A stretch of 64,000 bases of DNA from Prevotella sp. UBA2754 (GTDB lineage: Bacteria; Bacteroidota; Bacteroidia; Bacteroidales; Bacteroidaceae), in NCBI GenBank assembly GCA_002353295.1, contig DEJG01000019.1:96433-160432 (forward strand), read 5' to 3'. The notes beneath the pieces are model-generated. The model had not been told where the DNA came from. It searched no databases and saw nothing but the letters and a program-made list of their open reading frames with translations. Below are positions 53,060 to 60,597 of this stretch, piece after piece. A program made the translations under genes and the position numbers. How positions within the stretch are numbered: position 1 is the first letter of the stretch; each line of letters opens with the position of its first letter.

Positions 53060-54709
53060 ATGAGAATTATTAAGATTGGTAGTTCGCAATCATGCGACCT
53101 CGTATTGGATAGCCAGTACGTCAGCAGTCTACATGCTGAAATGACAATTCTTGACGATGGGCAGATTATCCTTGAAGACAAGAACAGTAAGAATGGTACA
53201 ACCGTAGGTAACAAGAAACTGGAACCAGGTCGTGAAACGAATGTACAGCGTGGCGACCGTATTTCCTTTGCTGATGTACCTTTAGTCTGGGCCAAGGTGC
53301 CTGTAGCTGAAAAGTTGACGGCTTATAAGTCTGTCTATAACATCGGCTCTAACTATCGTAACGAGATTATTCTAAACAGCCAGACAGTCAGTCGTTTCCA
53401 TGCCTCTGTACGTGTAGGTAAGGATGGTAAGGTGTATATCCATGACAATGGCAGTCGAAACGGTACAATGGTCAACGGAGCGAAAATTGCCTCCAACAAG
53501 GATGTACGCATAAAGAAGGGTGATAATATCGTCTGTGGCACGGAGGATGTCACCGAACAGATTTTGGCAGTCATGCCTAAGACCAACACCACACTGATTT
53601 ATGCTATTGCTGGTGCTGCCTGTCTGCTCGTCCTCATGGGTATCATTTATGCCGTATGGCCTAAAGGTGGTGATGATCAACCTACAGCCTTTGTCAGCGA
53701 CTCTACAGCTGTTGTTTCTTCTACTACTTCCAGTGTGTCACCAGAGAAATATCGCAATACAGTGGTTTACGTCGGGGCGCAGTATCATTATATAGCTGAG
53801 TTCGAAGATAACCCCATGCCTGACACTTGGAATGGCAAGATAGAAGATATTGCTGCACAGCAGCCATATAGTGCCACAGCTTTCTTCCTTGACCGTAAGG
53901 GATATTTAGGCACTAACAGACATGTGGCTGTTCCTTGGGAATACCGTTCTGGTGAGGAAGACAATCGCGTACGCGAAAGCATTGAATACCGTATTGAACT
54001 GATGCGTCGTACATGTATGTTCATGCAGACAGGTGACGAACGCCTCACACAGAGTAATAAGGGGCGCGATTTCTCTATGCCCACGATGCAGGCTTTTGCC
54101 CAGACTGACTTGTTCAAGGCTATCAACGCTCATATCGGGAAGTATCCTAATTGGCAGGCAGAACTGAATAAAGTAATCGACCGTCTTAATCGTTCGCGTT
54201 ATTCTATCTCTGGGGCCATTGATTACATTATGGTAGGTTATGCAGGTCGCAACTATACGCATCTGGATGAATTCCAGCGTTGTGATGTTGTAGCTGATTC
54301 CAAGGATAAAGAAATTGATGTGGCGCTTTTGCAACTTAATGACAAAAAGACTCCTCAAGATGTTGAACAGGTATTCAGTCCTAGCAGTTTTTCTAATGAT
54401 CGTCTGGTGCCTTTGAAGGATAAACTTTTCACAATCGGTTATCCCGCAGGTCTGTCTTGGGCACTTGACAAAAGAGCCAAATCGTTAGAACCCAGTATCA
54501 AGGAGACCAAGTGTAGCAAGGAACCAAGTAAGTATGATTTTGAACTTCAGGAACAGTCTGTTGGTGGTAGTAGTGGCTCCCCCATCTTCAACGAGGCAGG
54601 CCAGTTGGTTGGTGTGTTATGGGGTGGAACAAGTATTGCCGGTGGATTCACCAAAGCAGTTCATGCTAAGTATCTGAAGAAAATTTATGATGAAGAAGCT
54701 GTACAGTAA
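53060..54709 (+). CDS. Tandem-FHA membrane protein with trypsin-like protease domain
   Basis: This 549-residue fusion has two FHA domains (about 1-75: IKIGSSQSCDLVLDSQYVSSLHAEM, NGTTVGN; and about 95-165: NIGSNYRNEIILNSQTVSRFHASV, NGTMVNG). A membrane helix lies at about 177-198 (LIYAIAGAACLLVLMGIIYAV), then a trypsin/HtrA-like peptidase of about 320 residues: His about 288 in NRHVAV, Asp about 420 in EIDVALLQL, Ser about 505 in VGGSSGSPIF. The triad order and the GxSGSP motif are right for a functional serine protease. FHA domains would face the cytoplasm and the protease the periplasm. It follows the FHA membrane gene by 18 bp and overlaps the WG-repeat gene by 1 bp. Confidence 0.9.
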   Translation: MRIIKIGSSQSCDLVLDSQYVSSLHAEMTILDDGQIILEDKNSKNGTTVGNKKLEPGRETNVQRGDRISFADVPLVWAKVPVAEKLTAYKSVYNIGSNYRNEIILNSQTVSRFHASVRVGKDGKVYIHDNGSRNGTMVNGAKIASNKDVRIKKGDNIVCGTEDVTEQILAVMPKTNTTLIYAIAGAACLLVLMGIIYAVWPKGGDDQPTAFVSDSTAVVSSTTSSVSPEKYRNTVVYVGAQYHYIAEFEDNPMPDTWNGKIEDIAAQQPYSATAFFLDRKGYLGTNRHVAVPWEYRSGEEDNRVRESIEYRIELMRRTCMFMQTGDERLTQSNKGRDFSMPTMQAFAQTDLFKAINAHIGKYPNWQAELNKVIDRLNRSRYSISGAIDYIMVGYAGRNYTHLDEFQRCDVVADSKDKEIDVALLQLNDKKTPQDVEQVFSPSSFSNDRLVPLKDKLFTIGYPAGLSWALDKRAKSLEPSIKETKCSKEPSKYDFELQEQSVGGSSGSPIFNEAGQLVGVLWGGTSIAGGFTKAVHAKYLKKIYDEEAVQ

Positions 54710-56070
54710 TGAACATTAGGAAAATTATCATATTATTAATAATGTGTCTTGCCCTGCCTATAGTGGGGCAAGCACAATCTGCTCACTGGGCCATTACACC
54801 CACCTATCAGTCTGTGACACCTTTTGCTCCTAATCTGTTCAAGGTGAAGACCTATGCGAGTGTAGGCATTTGTGATGCTGACGAGAAATGGGTGGTATCG
54901 TTGGCTATGGACTCTATCACTAATGTAGTTAATGGCTATGCCCTTGCACTCTCCAAGTCGAAAGACAAGTATCGTATTACCTATATTATTCGCGAGAATG
55001 GTACTCGTGAGGCTGTGAAAGATGAGGTGTACGCAGGCGAATATCTTTTCTTTGAAGAAGGTCGTTGCCCGGTGACGAATAAAAAGGGAAAGTATGGTTA
55101 TATCGATACTTCCGGTGCATTGGTTGTGGAGTGTGATTACACTTCTGCTCTTCCATTTCTCAACGGACGGGCTCTTGTAACGAAGGAAAAGGGCGGTTTT
55201 ATCGGACTTCTGAAAAAAGGGAAAGCCAAAGTCTATGAAATAGACCTTCAAGGCAAAGCCCGTGAGGTCAGCCAGATCGATCCTTCAGCACTGAAACCCA
55301 GTTATATGGAGAAGGTGAATGCGACCTACACACCGAATCCGGATCCGTCTTATCAGCGTTATTCAGATGATAAGGAATATGGCTATAGAAAAGGAAACAA
55401 TGTTATCCTCCCTGCTCAGTTTGAAGCTGCTGGCAGTGTTTCTGATGATTGTGCCATCGTGATGGTCAACCATCTTTTTGGAGTCATCCGCTTCAATACT
55501 GCCGATGTTGATTGCAAAGTTACAGAGGCAGGTAGTCATCTAAAGGCGCAGGTTAAGCTTCCTGGTGTGTGGGAAAACAAAGTAGCCACCATTGTACGTG
55601 AAGTGAATGGTTCCTCTCGAAAAGAGTTTGAGATGGAGGGTACTGGACTGGAGCGTTCGCTTGATGTTACTATTGATAAAGAAAGTGGCAAGAAGATCTA
55701 CGAATTAGTATGCGACAAACTGGTTCTTTGGCGTAGTGTCAACAAGGCTGGTAGTGGCAGCGACGACAATGATGATAAGGGCGATTCTTCTGGACGCATA
55801 TCTGTCAGTGTTCCTGCTACCGTCAAGGCCAATGCCAAGAATGTTTGTTCTGTACCCGTTACAGTAAGGAACCGAGGCGGTTCTGCACGTACCATATCCA
55901 TTAAGTTAAGTACTGGACAGAGCAGTTCCATCAATGTGGCTGCAGGAAAGTCGGGTACCGTAACCGTTAAAGTTCCTGTAACAAAGAATACAACATGTAG
56001 GATTACTGCATCAGGCGGTGGTTTCTCCAGTTCATGCTCCACTGCACTGAAAGCAGCCATTAGACTATAA
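54709..56070 (+). CDS. Secreted WG-repeat protein
   Basis: This 453-residue protein has signal peptide MNIRKIIILLIMCLALPIVGQA. It contains WG (KWG-type) repeat sequence, best seen in GKYGYIDTSGALVVECDYTSALPFLNGRALV and less clearly in DKEYGYRKGNNVILPAQFEAAG and HLFGVIRF. A Ser/Asp-rich linker and a C-terminal CARDB-like beta-sandwich (SVSVPATVKANAKNVCSVPVTVRNRGG) follow. WG proteins appear in bacterial and eukaryotic signalling or repeat scaffolds; the exact function is unknown. Its ATG overlaps the stop of the protease gene (TAATG), so it is expressed with it and is a natural candidate partner or substrate of the protease domain in the periplasm (inference). Confidence 0.85.
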   Translation: MNIRKIIILLIMCLALPIVGQAQSAHWAITPTYQSVTPFAPNLFKVKTYASVGICDADEKWVVSLAMDSITNVVNGYALALSKSKDKYRITYIIRENGTREAVKDEVYAGEYLFFEEGRCPVTNKKGKYGYIDTSGALVVECDYTSALPFLNGRALVTKEKGGFIGLLKKGKAKVYEIDLQGKAREVSQIDPSALKPSYMEKVNATYTPNPDPSYQRYSDDKEYGYRKGNNVILPAQFEAAGSVSDDCAIVMVNHLFGVIRFNTADVDCKVTEAGSHLKAQVKLPGVWENKVATIVREVNGSSRKEFEMEGTGLERSLDVTIDKESGKKIYELVCDKLVLWRSVNKAGSGSDDNDDKGDSSGRISVSVPATVKANAKNVCSVPVTVRNRGGSARTISIKLSTGQSSSINVAAGKSGTVTVKVPVTKNTTCRITASGGGFSSSCSTALKAAIRL

Positions 56071-56079
56071 TATATAATA

Positions 56080-56742
56080 ATGACAATAGAACCTATAGCG
56101 TATTTCCACTCGCCGTTCACGTCAAAATTTGGCGTGCCACGGCAGAGTGGAATTGTTTCTGACTTGAAGGGCAGTGTCGTGTTTGTTCCCCAATATTCCA
56201 AGCCTGAGGCTTTGCGGGGTTTGGACAATTATGATTATCTGTGGCTGATATGGGGATTCTCCGAGAATGAGCAGGCACCCAAACATGCTACTGTCCGACC
56301 TCCTTTGTTAGGAGGAAATGAGCGGGTAGGGGTCTGGGCCACGCGGTCCTCTTTTCGACCTAACAATCTAGCTCTGTCATCTGTTCGCATCCATGAAATC
56401 CATCCTGATGTTCCCAGTATCGAGGTGTTGGGGGCCGATTTAATGGACGGAACACCCATATACGATGTCAAACCCTATCTGCCATATGTCGATAGCCATC
56501 TTGATGCTCGTGGAGGTTTTACAGATAATCATCAGTGGCAACGCTTGCAGGTAGAGGTTCCTCCCCATCTTCGTTCCTTCTTCTCAGAAGAACAGTGGTC
56601 AGTCATCATTGAGGCACTGTCTTTGGATCCGCGTCCGCATTATCACACTGACTCCACACGTCAGTATGGCATGCCCTTTGCTGGTCGTGATATTCTTTTT
56701 GTTGTATCTGATCAGACACTCTCTGTTATCGCTATTCGGTGA
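56080..56742 (+). CDS. trmO: tRNA (N6-threonylcarbamoyladenosine37-N6)-methyltransferase
   Basis: TrmO (formerly TsaA/YaeB) methylates the t6A37 base next to the anticodon of some threonine tRNAs using SAM. The 220-residue protein opens IEPIAYFHSPFTSKFGVPRQS, has the conserved LWLIWGF, ERVGVWATRSSFRPNNLALS and VLGADLMDGTPIYDVKPYLPYVDS, and ends in the C-terminal DPRPHYH-type region. The length is typical. It follows the WG-repeat gene by 9 bp and may be read by the same transcript, but its housekeeping role gives no functional link to that operon. Confidence 0.95.
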   Translation: MTIEPIAYFHSPFTSKFGVPRQSGIVSDLKGSVVFVPQYSKPEALRGLDNYDYLWLIWGFSENEQAPKHATVRPPLLGGNERVGVWATRSSFRPNNLALSSVRIHEIHPDVPSIEVLGADLMDGTPIYDVKPYLPYVDSHLDARGGFTDNHQWQRLQVEVPPHLRSFFSEEQWSVIIEALSLDPRPHYHTDSTRQYGMPFAGRDILFVVSDQTLSVIAIR

Positions 56743-56793
56743 AGTTGATAAACCTCAATTTTATGAGTCTCTCCATAAAAAAATAGGGAAAAA

Positions 56794-56825
56794 TTTGGAA
56801 TGTTGAAGAAATATCCATATATTTG
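56794..56825 (+). promoter_or_regulatory. Promoter of the degenerate kinase gene
   Basis: TTTG (56794-56797), a 20-bp spacer and TATATTTG (56818-56825) form a full consensus promoter, 35 bp before the ATG at 56860. A GGAGG lies in the leader (56847-56851 region), rare in this window. Confidence 0.78.
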
Positions 56826-56859
56826 CATTCTATTTATTTGAAAATGGAGGACTTATGTT

Positions 56860-57654
56860 ATGTCTACACTAATGATCATCATATTGGCTGTTATTGTTTT
56901 GGCGCTCATGGGAGCCTTATGGTATATCATGACCTTGAAGAGTCAACACTATGCGACATCAAAGTCTGAACGCATGAAACTGGCGTTTCTTAACAATATC
57001 AACAACGAGATTCGAGCTCCTTTGAAATCTGTGACAGAATTGGCAGGCATGGTAGCCAAGGAAGATTTGTATCTCTCCAAAAACGAGAAGCGCAATATAG
57101 CCGATCAGTTAATCTACAATGCCAACCTCGTTTCAACCTTGATGGACGAAATCATGATGTTCTCTGATAGTGAGAAAGAAGCTCATCGCCTGCATATTGA
57201 GTCTTTCAGTCCTAATGCGCTCTGTCGTCGTTGCTTGGAAGCCAATATGCTCAGTCTTTATCATCGGCAAGCTGTCAAATTGAACTTTAAACGCGAGATT
57301 AATGATGAGTTCTTTATGAAGAGCGACCGTCATTTGGTTGAACTGATTCTCAACAAACTGATTCTCAATGCTTGTCGCTTTACCGAGGTGGGTGAAATCG
57401 TTGTAGGGTGTAATCTCAGCGAGAATGTCGATTGCTTGACAATCTTTATAGAGGATACTGGAGTAGGCGTTCCTGAAAATCGTCGCAACAAGTTATTCAC
57501 CTGGTTTGATCAGCCTGATGACATGCAGGATGAGGTTGAACTTGATTTGAGTATTTGTCAGCGCATCTCGCAGAAGATAGGTGGAACACTTTTTATGGAC
57601 GAGCACTATCAGCGTCGTGGCACTCGCTTTGTGCTTCTACTCCCGTTGCACTGA
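56860..57654 (+). CDS. Histidine kinase homologue with H-box His replaced by Asn
   Basis: This 264-residue membrane protein has one N-terminal helix (IIILAVIVLALMGALWYIMT), no periplasmic sensor domain, then a HisKA-like region. The position of the phosphoacceptor His in FLNNINNEIRAPL is Asn 49 (codon AAC 57004-57006; the family reads SHEIRTPL). The ATPase-like part keeps the N-box LNKLILNACRFTEVGE and G1 EDTGVGVPENRR, but the G2 Gly-rich box is VELDLSICQR in place of GxGLGLSIC. So it cannot autophosphorylate in the usual way, and is best seen as a pseudokinase or a partner-bound regulator. It has its own promoter, and the last 62 bp overlap the convergent symporter gene. Confidence 0.88.
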   Translation: MSTLMIIILAVIVLALMGALWYIMTLKSQHYATSKSERMKLAFLNNINNEIRAPLKSVTELAGMVAKEDLYLSKNEKRNIADQLIYNANLVSTLMDEIMMFSDSEKEAHRLHIESFSPNALCRRCLEANMLSLYHRQAVKLNFKREINDEFFMKSDRHLVELILNKLILNACRFTEVGEIVVGCNLSENVDCLTIFIEDTGVGVPENRRNKLFTWFDQPDDMQDEVELDLSICQRISQKIGGTLFMDEHYQRRGTRFVLLLPLH

Positions 57655-59014
57655 TCTCTGTATCCTCATCGCTTAGGTCCAATTGCTTATTCCACAGGTA
57701 CTTGCGGGTCTCATAGACGATGACTCCGCTCAATGCTAATAGGGATATGAGGTTCGGAATAGCCATCAGTGCATTCATACAGTCGGCCAGATTCCATACA
57801 ATTTCCAAGTTCATTACACTTCCTATGAAAACGACGATGATGAAAGCCAGTCGATAGGCAATTACCCACCGCTTTCCACTTAGATACTCCATCCCCTTTT
57901 CGCCATAATAACTCCATCCAAGGATGGTTGAGAAGGCAAAGGTCAGCAGTCCGAATGTCAGAAGTGGTTTTCCTACTACAGGTATCTTCGAAAAAGCCGC
58001 GTGTGTCAGTACCGCCCCGTTATCAAAACTGATGTCGGGATAAGCTATTACGCTGCTTACAATGACGATACCCGTCATGGCGCAAATCACTACCGTGTCC
58101 CAAAATGTGCCGCTGCTTGATACCAGTGCCTGTCTGACTGGATTGCGAGTCTGGGCTGCTGCAGCCACTATGGGAGCCGAACCCAGTCCCGATTCGTTGC
58201 TAAATAGTCCCCTGGCTATACCAAAACGGGCTGCCATCATAACTGTTGTTCCAACAAAACCACCTCCTGCAGCCTGTGGGCTAAAGGCCGACTCACAAAT
58301 CAGTTTGATGGCAGGCCACACATACGGTCCATTCACGCAGATGATGTATAGACACCCTATGATATAAATTATGGCCATCAGGGGCACCAAAGCCGAGCAT
58401 ACATGAGCGATACTCTTGACGCCGCCCAGTATGACGGCAGCCACCATGAGTGCAATGATTGCACCTGATATGTATGGCGATATGTGGTAGGTTTCCTGCG
58501 CTACCGTAGAGATAGCATTGGCCTGCACTGTATTGCCTATACCAAAGGCCGAAATAGCTGTGAAGAGGGCAAACAATACGGCCAGCCATTTCCATCCCAG
58601 TCCGTATTCTAGTGCATACATGGGTCCGCCAACAGTTTTCCCATTGGGCTTCTTTTGTCTGTACTTAATGGCTAGTAGGCCTTCCGCATATTTGGTGGCT
58701 ATGCCGAACACACCCGTCAACCAACACCACAATACGGCTCCTGGTCCGCCCAGTGCAATGGCAGTTGCCACACCGATGATGTTGCCAGTTCCGATGGTGG
58801 CAGCCAGAGCTGTAGCCAGTGATGCAAACTGTGAAACGTCGCCTTGCGCTTCTTTATCTTTCTTTACAGAGAGACTGATGGCTTTGAAAATGTAGCGTTG
58901 TGGAAAATGCAGGCGGATGGTCAAAAAAATATGCGTACCCAGTAGTAAGATAATCATAGGCCATCCCCAAAGGATTCCACTGAAGTCTATAAGCCATTGA
59001 TTGATTTGTTCCAT
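57593..59014 (-). CDS. Sodium:amino-acid symporter (AGCS family)
   Basis: This 473-residue alanine/glycine:cation symporter imports a small amino acid with Na+. Family hallmarks: GDVSQFASLATALAATIGTGNI, GGPGAVLWCWLTGVFGIATKYAEGLLAIKYR, GGPMYALEYGLG, and a late GLFSNESGLGSAPIVAAAAQT. About 11 membrane segments. Its ATG is 3 bp after the stop of the DUF4230 gene on the same strand, so all three genes appear co-transcribed. The hydrophilic C-terminal end (EDTEISATGVEAQ...) lies antisense to the end of the kinase homologue. Confidence 0.92.
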   Translation of the reverse strand: MEQINQWLIDFSGILWGWPMIILLLGTHIFLTIRLHFPQRYIFKAISLSVKKDKEAQGDVSQFASLATALAATIGTGNIIGVATAIALGGPGAVLWCWLTGVFGIATKYAEGLLAIKYRQKKPNGKTVGGPMYALEYGLGWKWLAVLFALFTAISAFGIGNTVQANAISTVAQETYHISPYISGAIIALMVAAVILGGVKSIAHVCSALVPLMAIIYIIGCLYIICVNGPYVWPAIKLICESAFSPQAAGGGFVGTTVMMAARFGIARGLFSNESGLGSAPIVAAAAQTRNPVRQALVSSSGTFWDTVVICAMTGIVIVSSVIAYPDISFDNGAVLTHAAFSKIPVVGKPLLTFGLLTFAFSTILGWSYYGEKGMEYLSGKRWVIAYRLAFIIVVFIGSVMNLEIVWNLADCMNALMAIPNLISLLALSGVIVYETRKYLWNKQLDLSDEDTEISATGVEAQSECHDADSARP

Positions 59015-59017
59015 ATC

Positions 59018-59614
59018 TTAGTCTTTGTATTGTATCTTGACTTGTTTGAAGCCCATGCCCTGCATCACCTGACGTACCTGAGCCTCCCCATTCTGTCGGG
59101 CAGTCTCTATGTTTTGGGGGGTCAATCCGCGCTGTAGCATACGCTGATAGGCTCTGCGCATCATGGTCTCGCGGTCTTTGGCTGTCCATGTGCCACTCTC
59201 AAAAAAACTCTTTGTACGGGCTTCGTCGATGAAATCTTTGTCCAGCAGTCCTATCTGTGGCAGTGTTATGTCTAAGGTGTCTTCGTTTACGCTAATCCAT
59301 CCTGATTCCACTTGTTTCAAGTTGATGCCCAGTCGCATGGTGCCGTAATAGATTCTCACCAGTTGGTCGTCTGTAAAGATGCCACGACGGATGGTGTCAA
59401 CCATCTCCTCGTCGCTGATAGCCAAAAACTCCCATTCGCCGATGGCTTTAATGCTCTGTATCTGCTGTGGGGTGATGTCAATGTGCTGGTCGGCTTCCAC
59501 TTCCACGTGGCTTGTCTTGACACTGCGCCATATCCATCCTATCAGTATTACTGCAGCGATGATGACGATAGCATATAGTGCTATGATGTGTTTATTCCCT
59601 TTTACCATCTTCAA
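59018..59614 (-). CDS. DUF4230 membrane-anchored protein
   Basis: This 198-residue protein has an N-terminal helix (HIIALYAIVIIAAVILIGWIW) and a soluble domain typical of DUF4230: short beta strands plus the motif IDITPQQIQSIKAIGEWEFLAISDEE, then a helix-rich end MMRRAYQRMLQRG. The function of the family is unknown. It overlaps the upstream DUF4230 gene by 23 bp and precedes the AGCS symporter by 3 bp. The two DUF4230 proteins share the layout and are probably paralogues. Confidence 0.85.
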   Translation of the reverse strand: MKMVKGNKHIIALYAIVIIAAVILIGWIWRSVKTSHVEVEADQHIDITPQQIQSIKAIGEWEFLAISDEEMVDTIRRGIFTDDQLVRIYYGTMRLGINLKQVESGWISVNEDTLDITLPQIGLLDKDFIDEARTKSFFESGTWTAKDRETMMRRAYQRMLQRGLTPQNIETARQNGEAQVRQVMQGMGFKQVKIQYKD

Positions 59615-60269
59615 TATTCATGTTGATCAGTGTCCGAATGTCTCTCAGACCATATTCCTTGCGGAACTGGATGGTGATGTCCTGCTCCTTATATCCCATT
59701 TGCGCAATCAGGGGCACTAATACACGTGCAGCATTCTCCTGAGCCATCGCAATGATGCCTAGCTGTGGAATGCTCTCAATGATGGCAGCCCGTCCCTGTT
59801 GTTCGTAGTTGGTCATCTCTGCATCAGTGAAATGCGACCTTACCAGTCCTACATATTCCTTGATGTTTTTTTGGTCTATCTTCGAACTTGTCATCACCAC
59901 CTTGGGATCAGGCAGAGTAATAATGATTTTACCATCTTCGCGTTCCACATTCTTTTCCGAAAACTCGCTCATGTCGATGTAGGCCTTCAGGGTGGCATCC
60001 ATTGGAATGGCTATTTTACGGTCGCCCAATGGCATCTTGATGTTGAAGTCCTGCCAAAGTACCGACCCCTTGAGTCGAATCACGTCGTCATGGGTCACAA
60101 TCTTGTGAATCTTGTATTCTGTAGTGTAGATGCGTGAACACTGCTGAATCTGATTGACCAGAACAGGAATCGAGTCAGACCTTTCCGTCGTCACCTGCAC
60201 TCTTTCATGCCGACTGCAACTGCAGCAGCATATCACGAAAAACAACGATATGTATAGTATTCTCGACAT
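59592..60269 (-). CDS. DUF4230 lipoprotein
   Basis: From the ATG at 60269 the protein has 225 residues with a lipoprotein-like signal (ILYISLFFVICCCSCSRHERV; Cys at the start of the mature part). The frame is open to 60311, but the extra upstream residues do not look like a signal peptide and the -7 promoter element lies there. The mature part matches DUF4230: IQQCSRIYTTEYKIHKIV, then VERREDGKIIITLPDP-like strands and a helical end. Function unknown. It is the first gene of the operon with the second DUF4230 gene and the AGCS symporter. Confidence 0.85.
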   Translation of the reverse strand: MSRILYISLFFVICCCSCSRHERVQVTTERSDSIPVLVNQIQQCSRIYTTEYKIHKIVTHDDVIRLKGSVLWQDFNIKMPLGDRKIAIPMDATLKAYIDMSEFSEKNVEREDGKIIITLPDPKVVMTSSKIDQKNIKEYVGLVRSHFTDAEMTNYEQQGRAAIIESIPQLGIIAMAQENAARVLVPLIAQMGYKEQDITIQFRKEYGLRDIRTLINMNIEDGKRE

Positions 60270-60486
60270 TTTGTCAGCGATTTGACTGCAAAGATAGTTA
60301 AAAAATATCAAAATGCTACATTTCTATCATTTTTTTTATCTTGTTATTAAACTTTTTTTTTGTTTGCGCGTCATATTCATGAAATCAGACATAACGAGTA
60401 TTATGACTGCTCGACTCTCAACTGACACAAAAGGTAAAAAAGTGGAACATCATAGTGATTTAGGTTAACATAGTGTTTTTTCATTT

Positions 60487-60510
60487 GGGGGCAAGCGTGC
60501 CCCCTTTTTT
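60487..60510 (+). terminator. Orphan intrinsic terminator
   Basis: GGGGGCA, loop AGCG, TGCCCCC, then six T: a textbook rho-independent terminator on the plus strand. The nearest upstream plus-strand coding gene ends at 57654, over 2.8 kb away, so it must end either antisense readthrough or an unannotated small RNA. Confidence 0.85.
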
Positions 60511-60530
60511 GAAGAAAACAGTCGCAATAT

Positions 60531-60562
60531 TTTGGTGTATTCAAATTTTTGATGTATTTTTG
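60531..60562 (+). promoter_or_regulatory. Promoter of the secreted protein at 60598
   Basis: TTTG (60531-60534), 20 bp, TATTTTTG (60555-60562). The ATG follows 35 bp later, preceded by AAGAGGTAAATC, one of the few ribosome-binding-like sites in the window. Confidence 0.82.
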
Positions 60563-60597
60563 CATATACATTTAATTATAAACAAAAGAGGTAAATC

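Larger units (their letters stand above)
60270..60597. other. Divergent intergenic region with orphan terminator
   Basis: This 328-bp gap holds a minus-strand TATCTTTG (60296-60289) for the DUF4230 operon (no good -33 found), an AT-rich central part, a plus-strand intrinsic terminator at 60487-60510 with no plus-strand gene before it, and a plus-strand promoter at 60531-60562. The segment of about 60370-60486 has no open frame of note. Confidence 0.7.

Noticed and set aside
47612..56070. Type VI secretion system interpretation of the FHA/kinase/phosphatase genes
   Set aside because: No sheath, VgrG, Hcp, TssF/G, or ClpV-like gene is present in the window.
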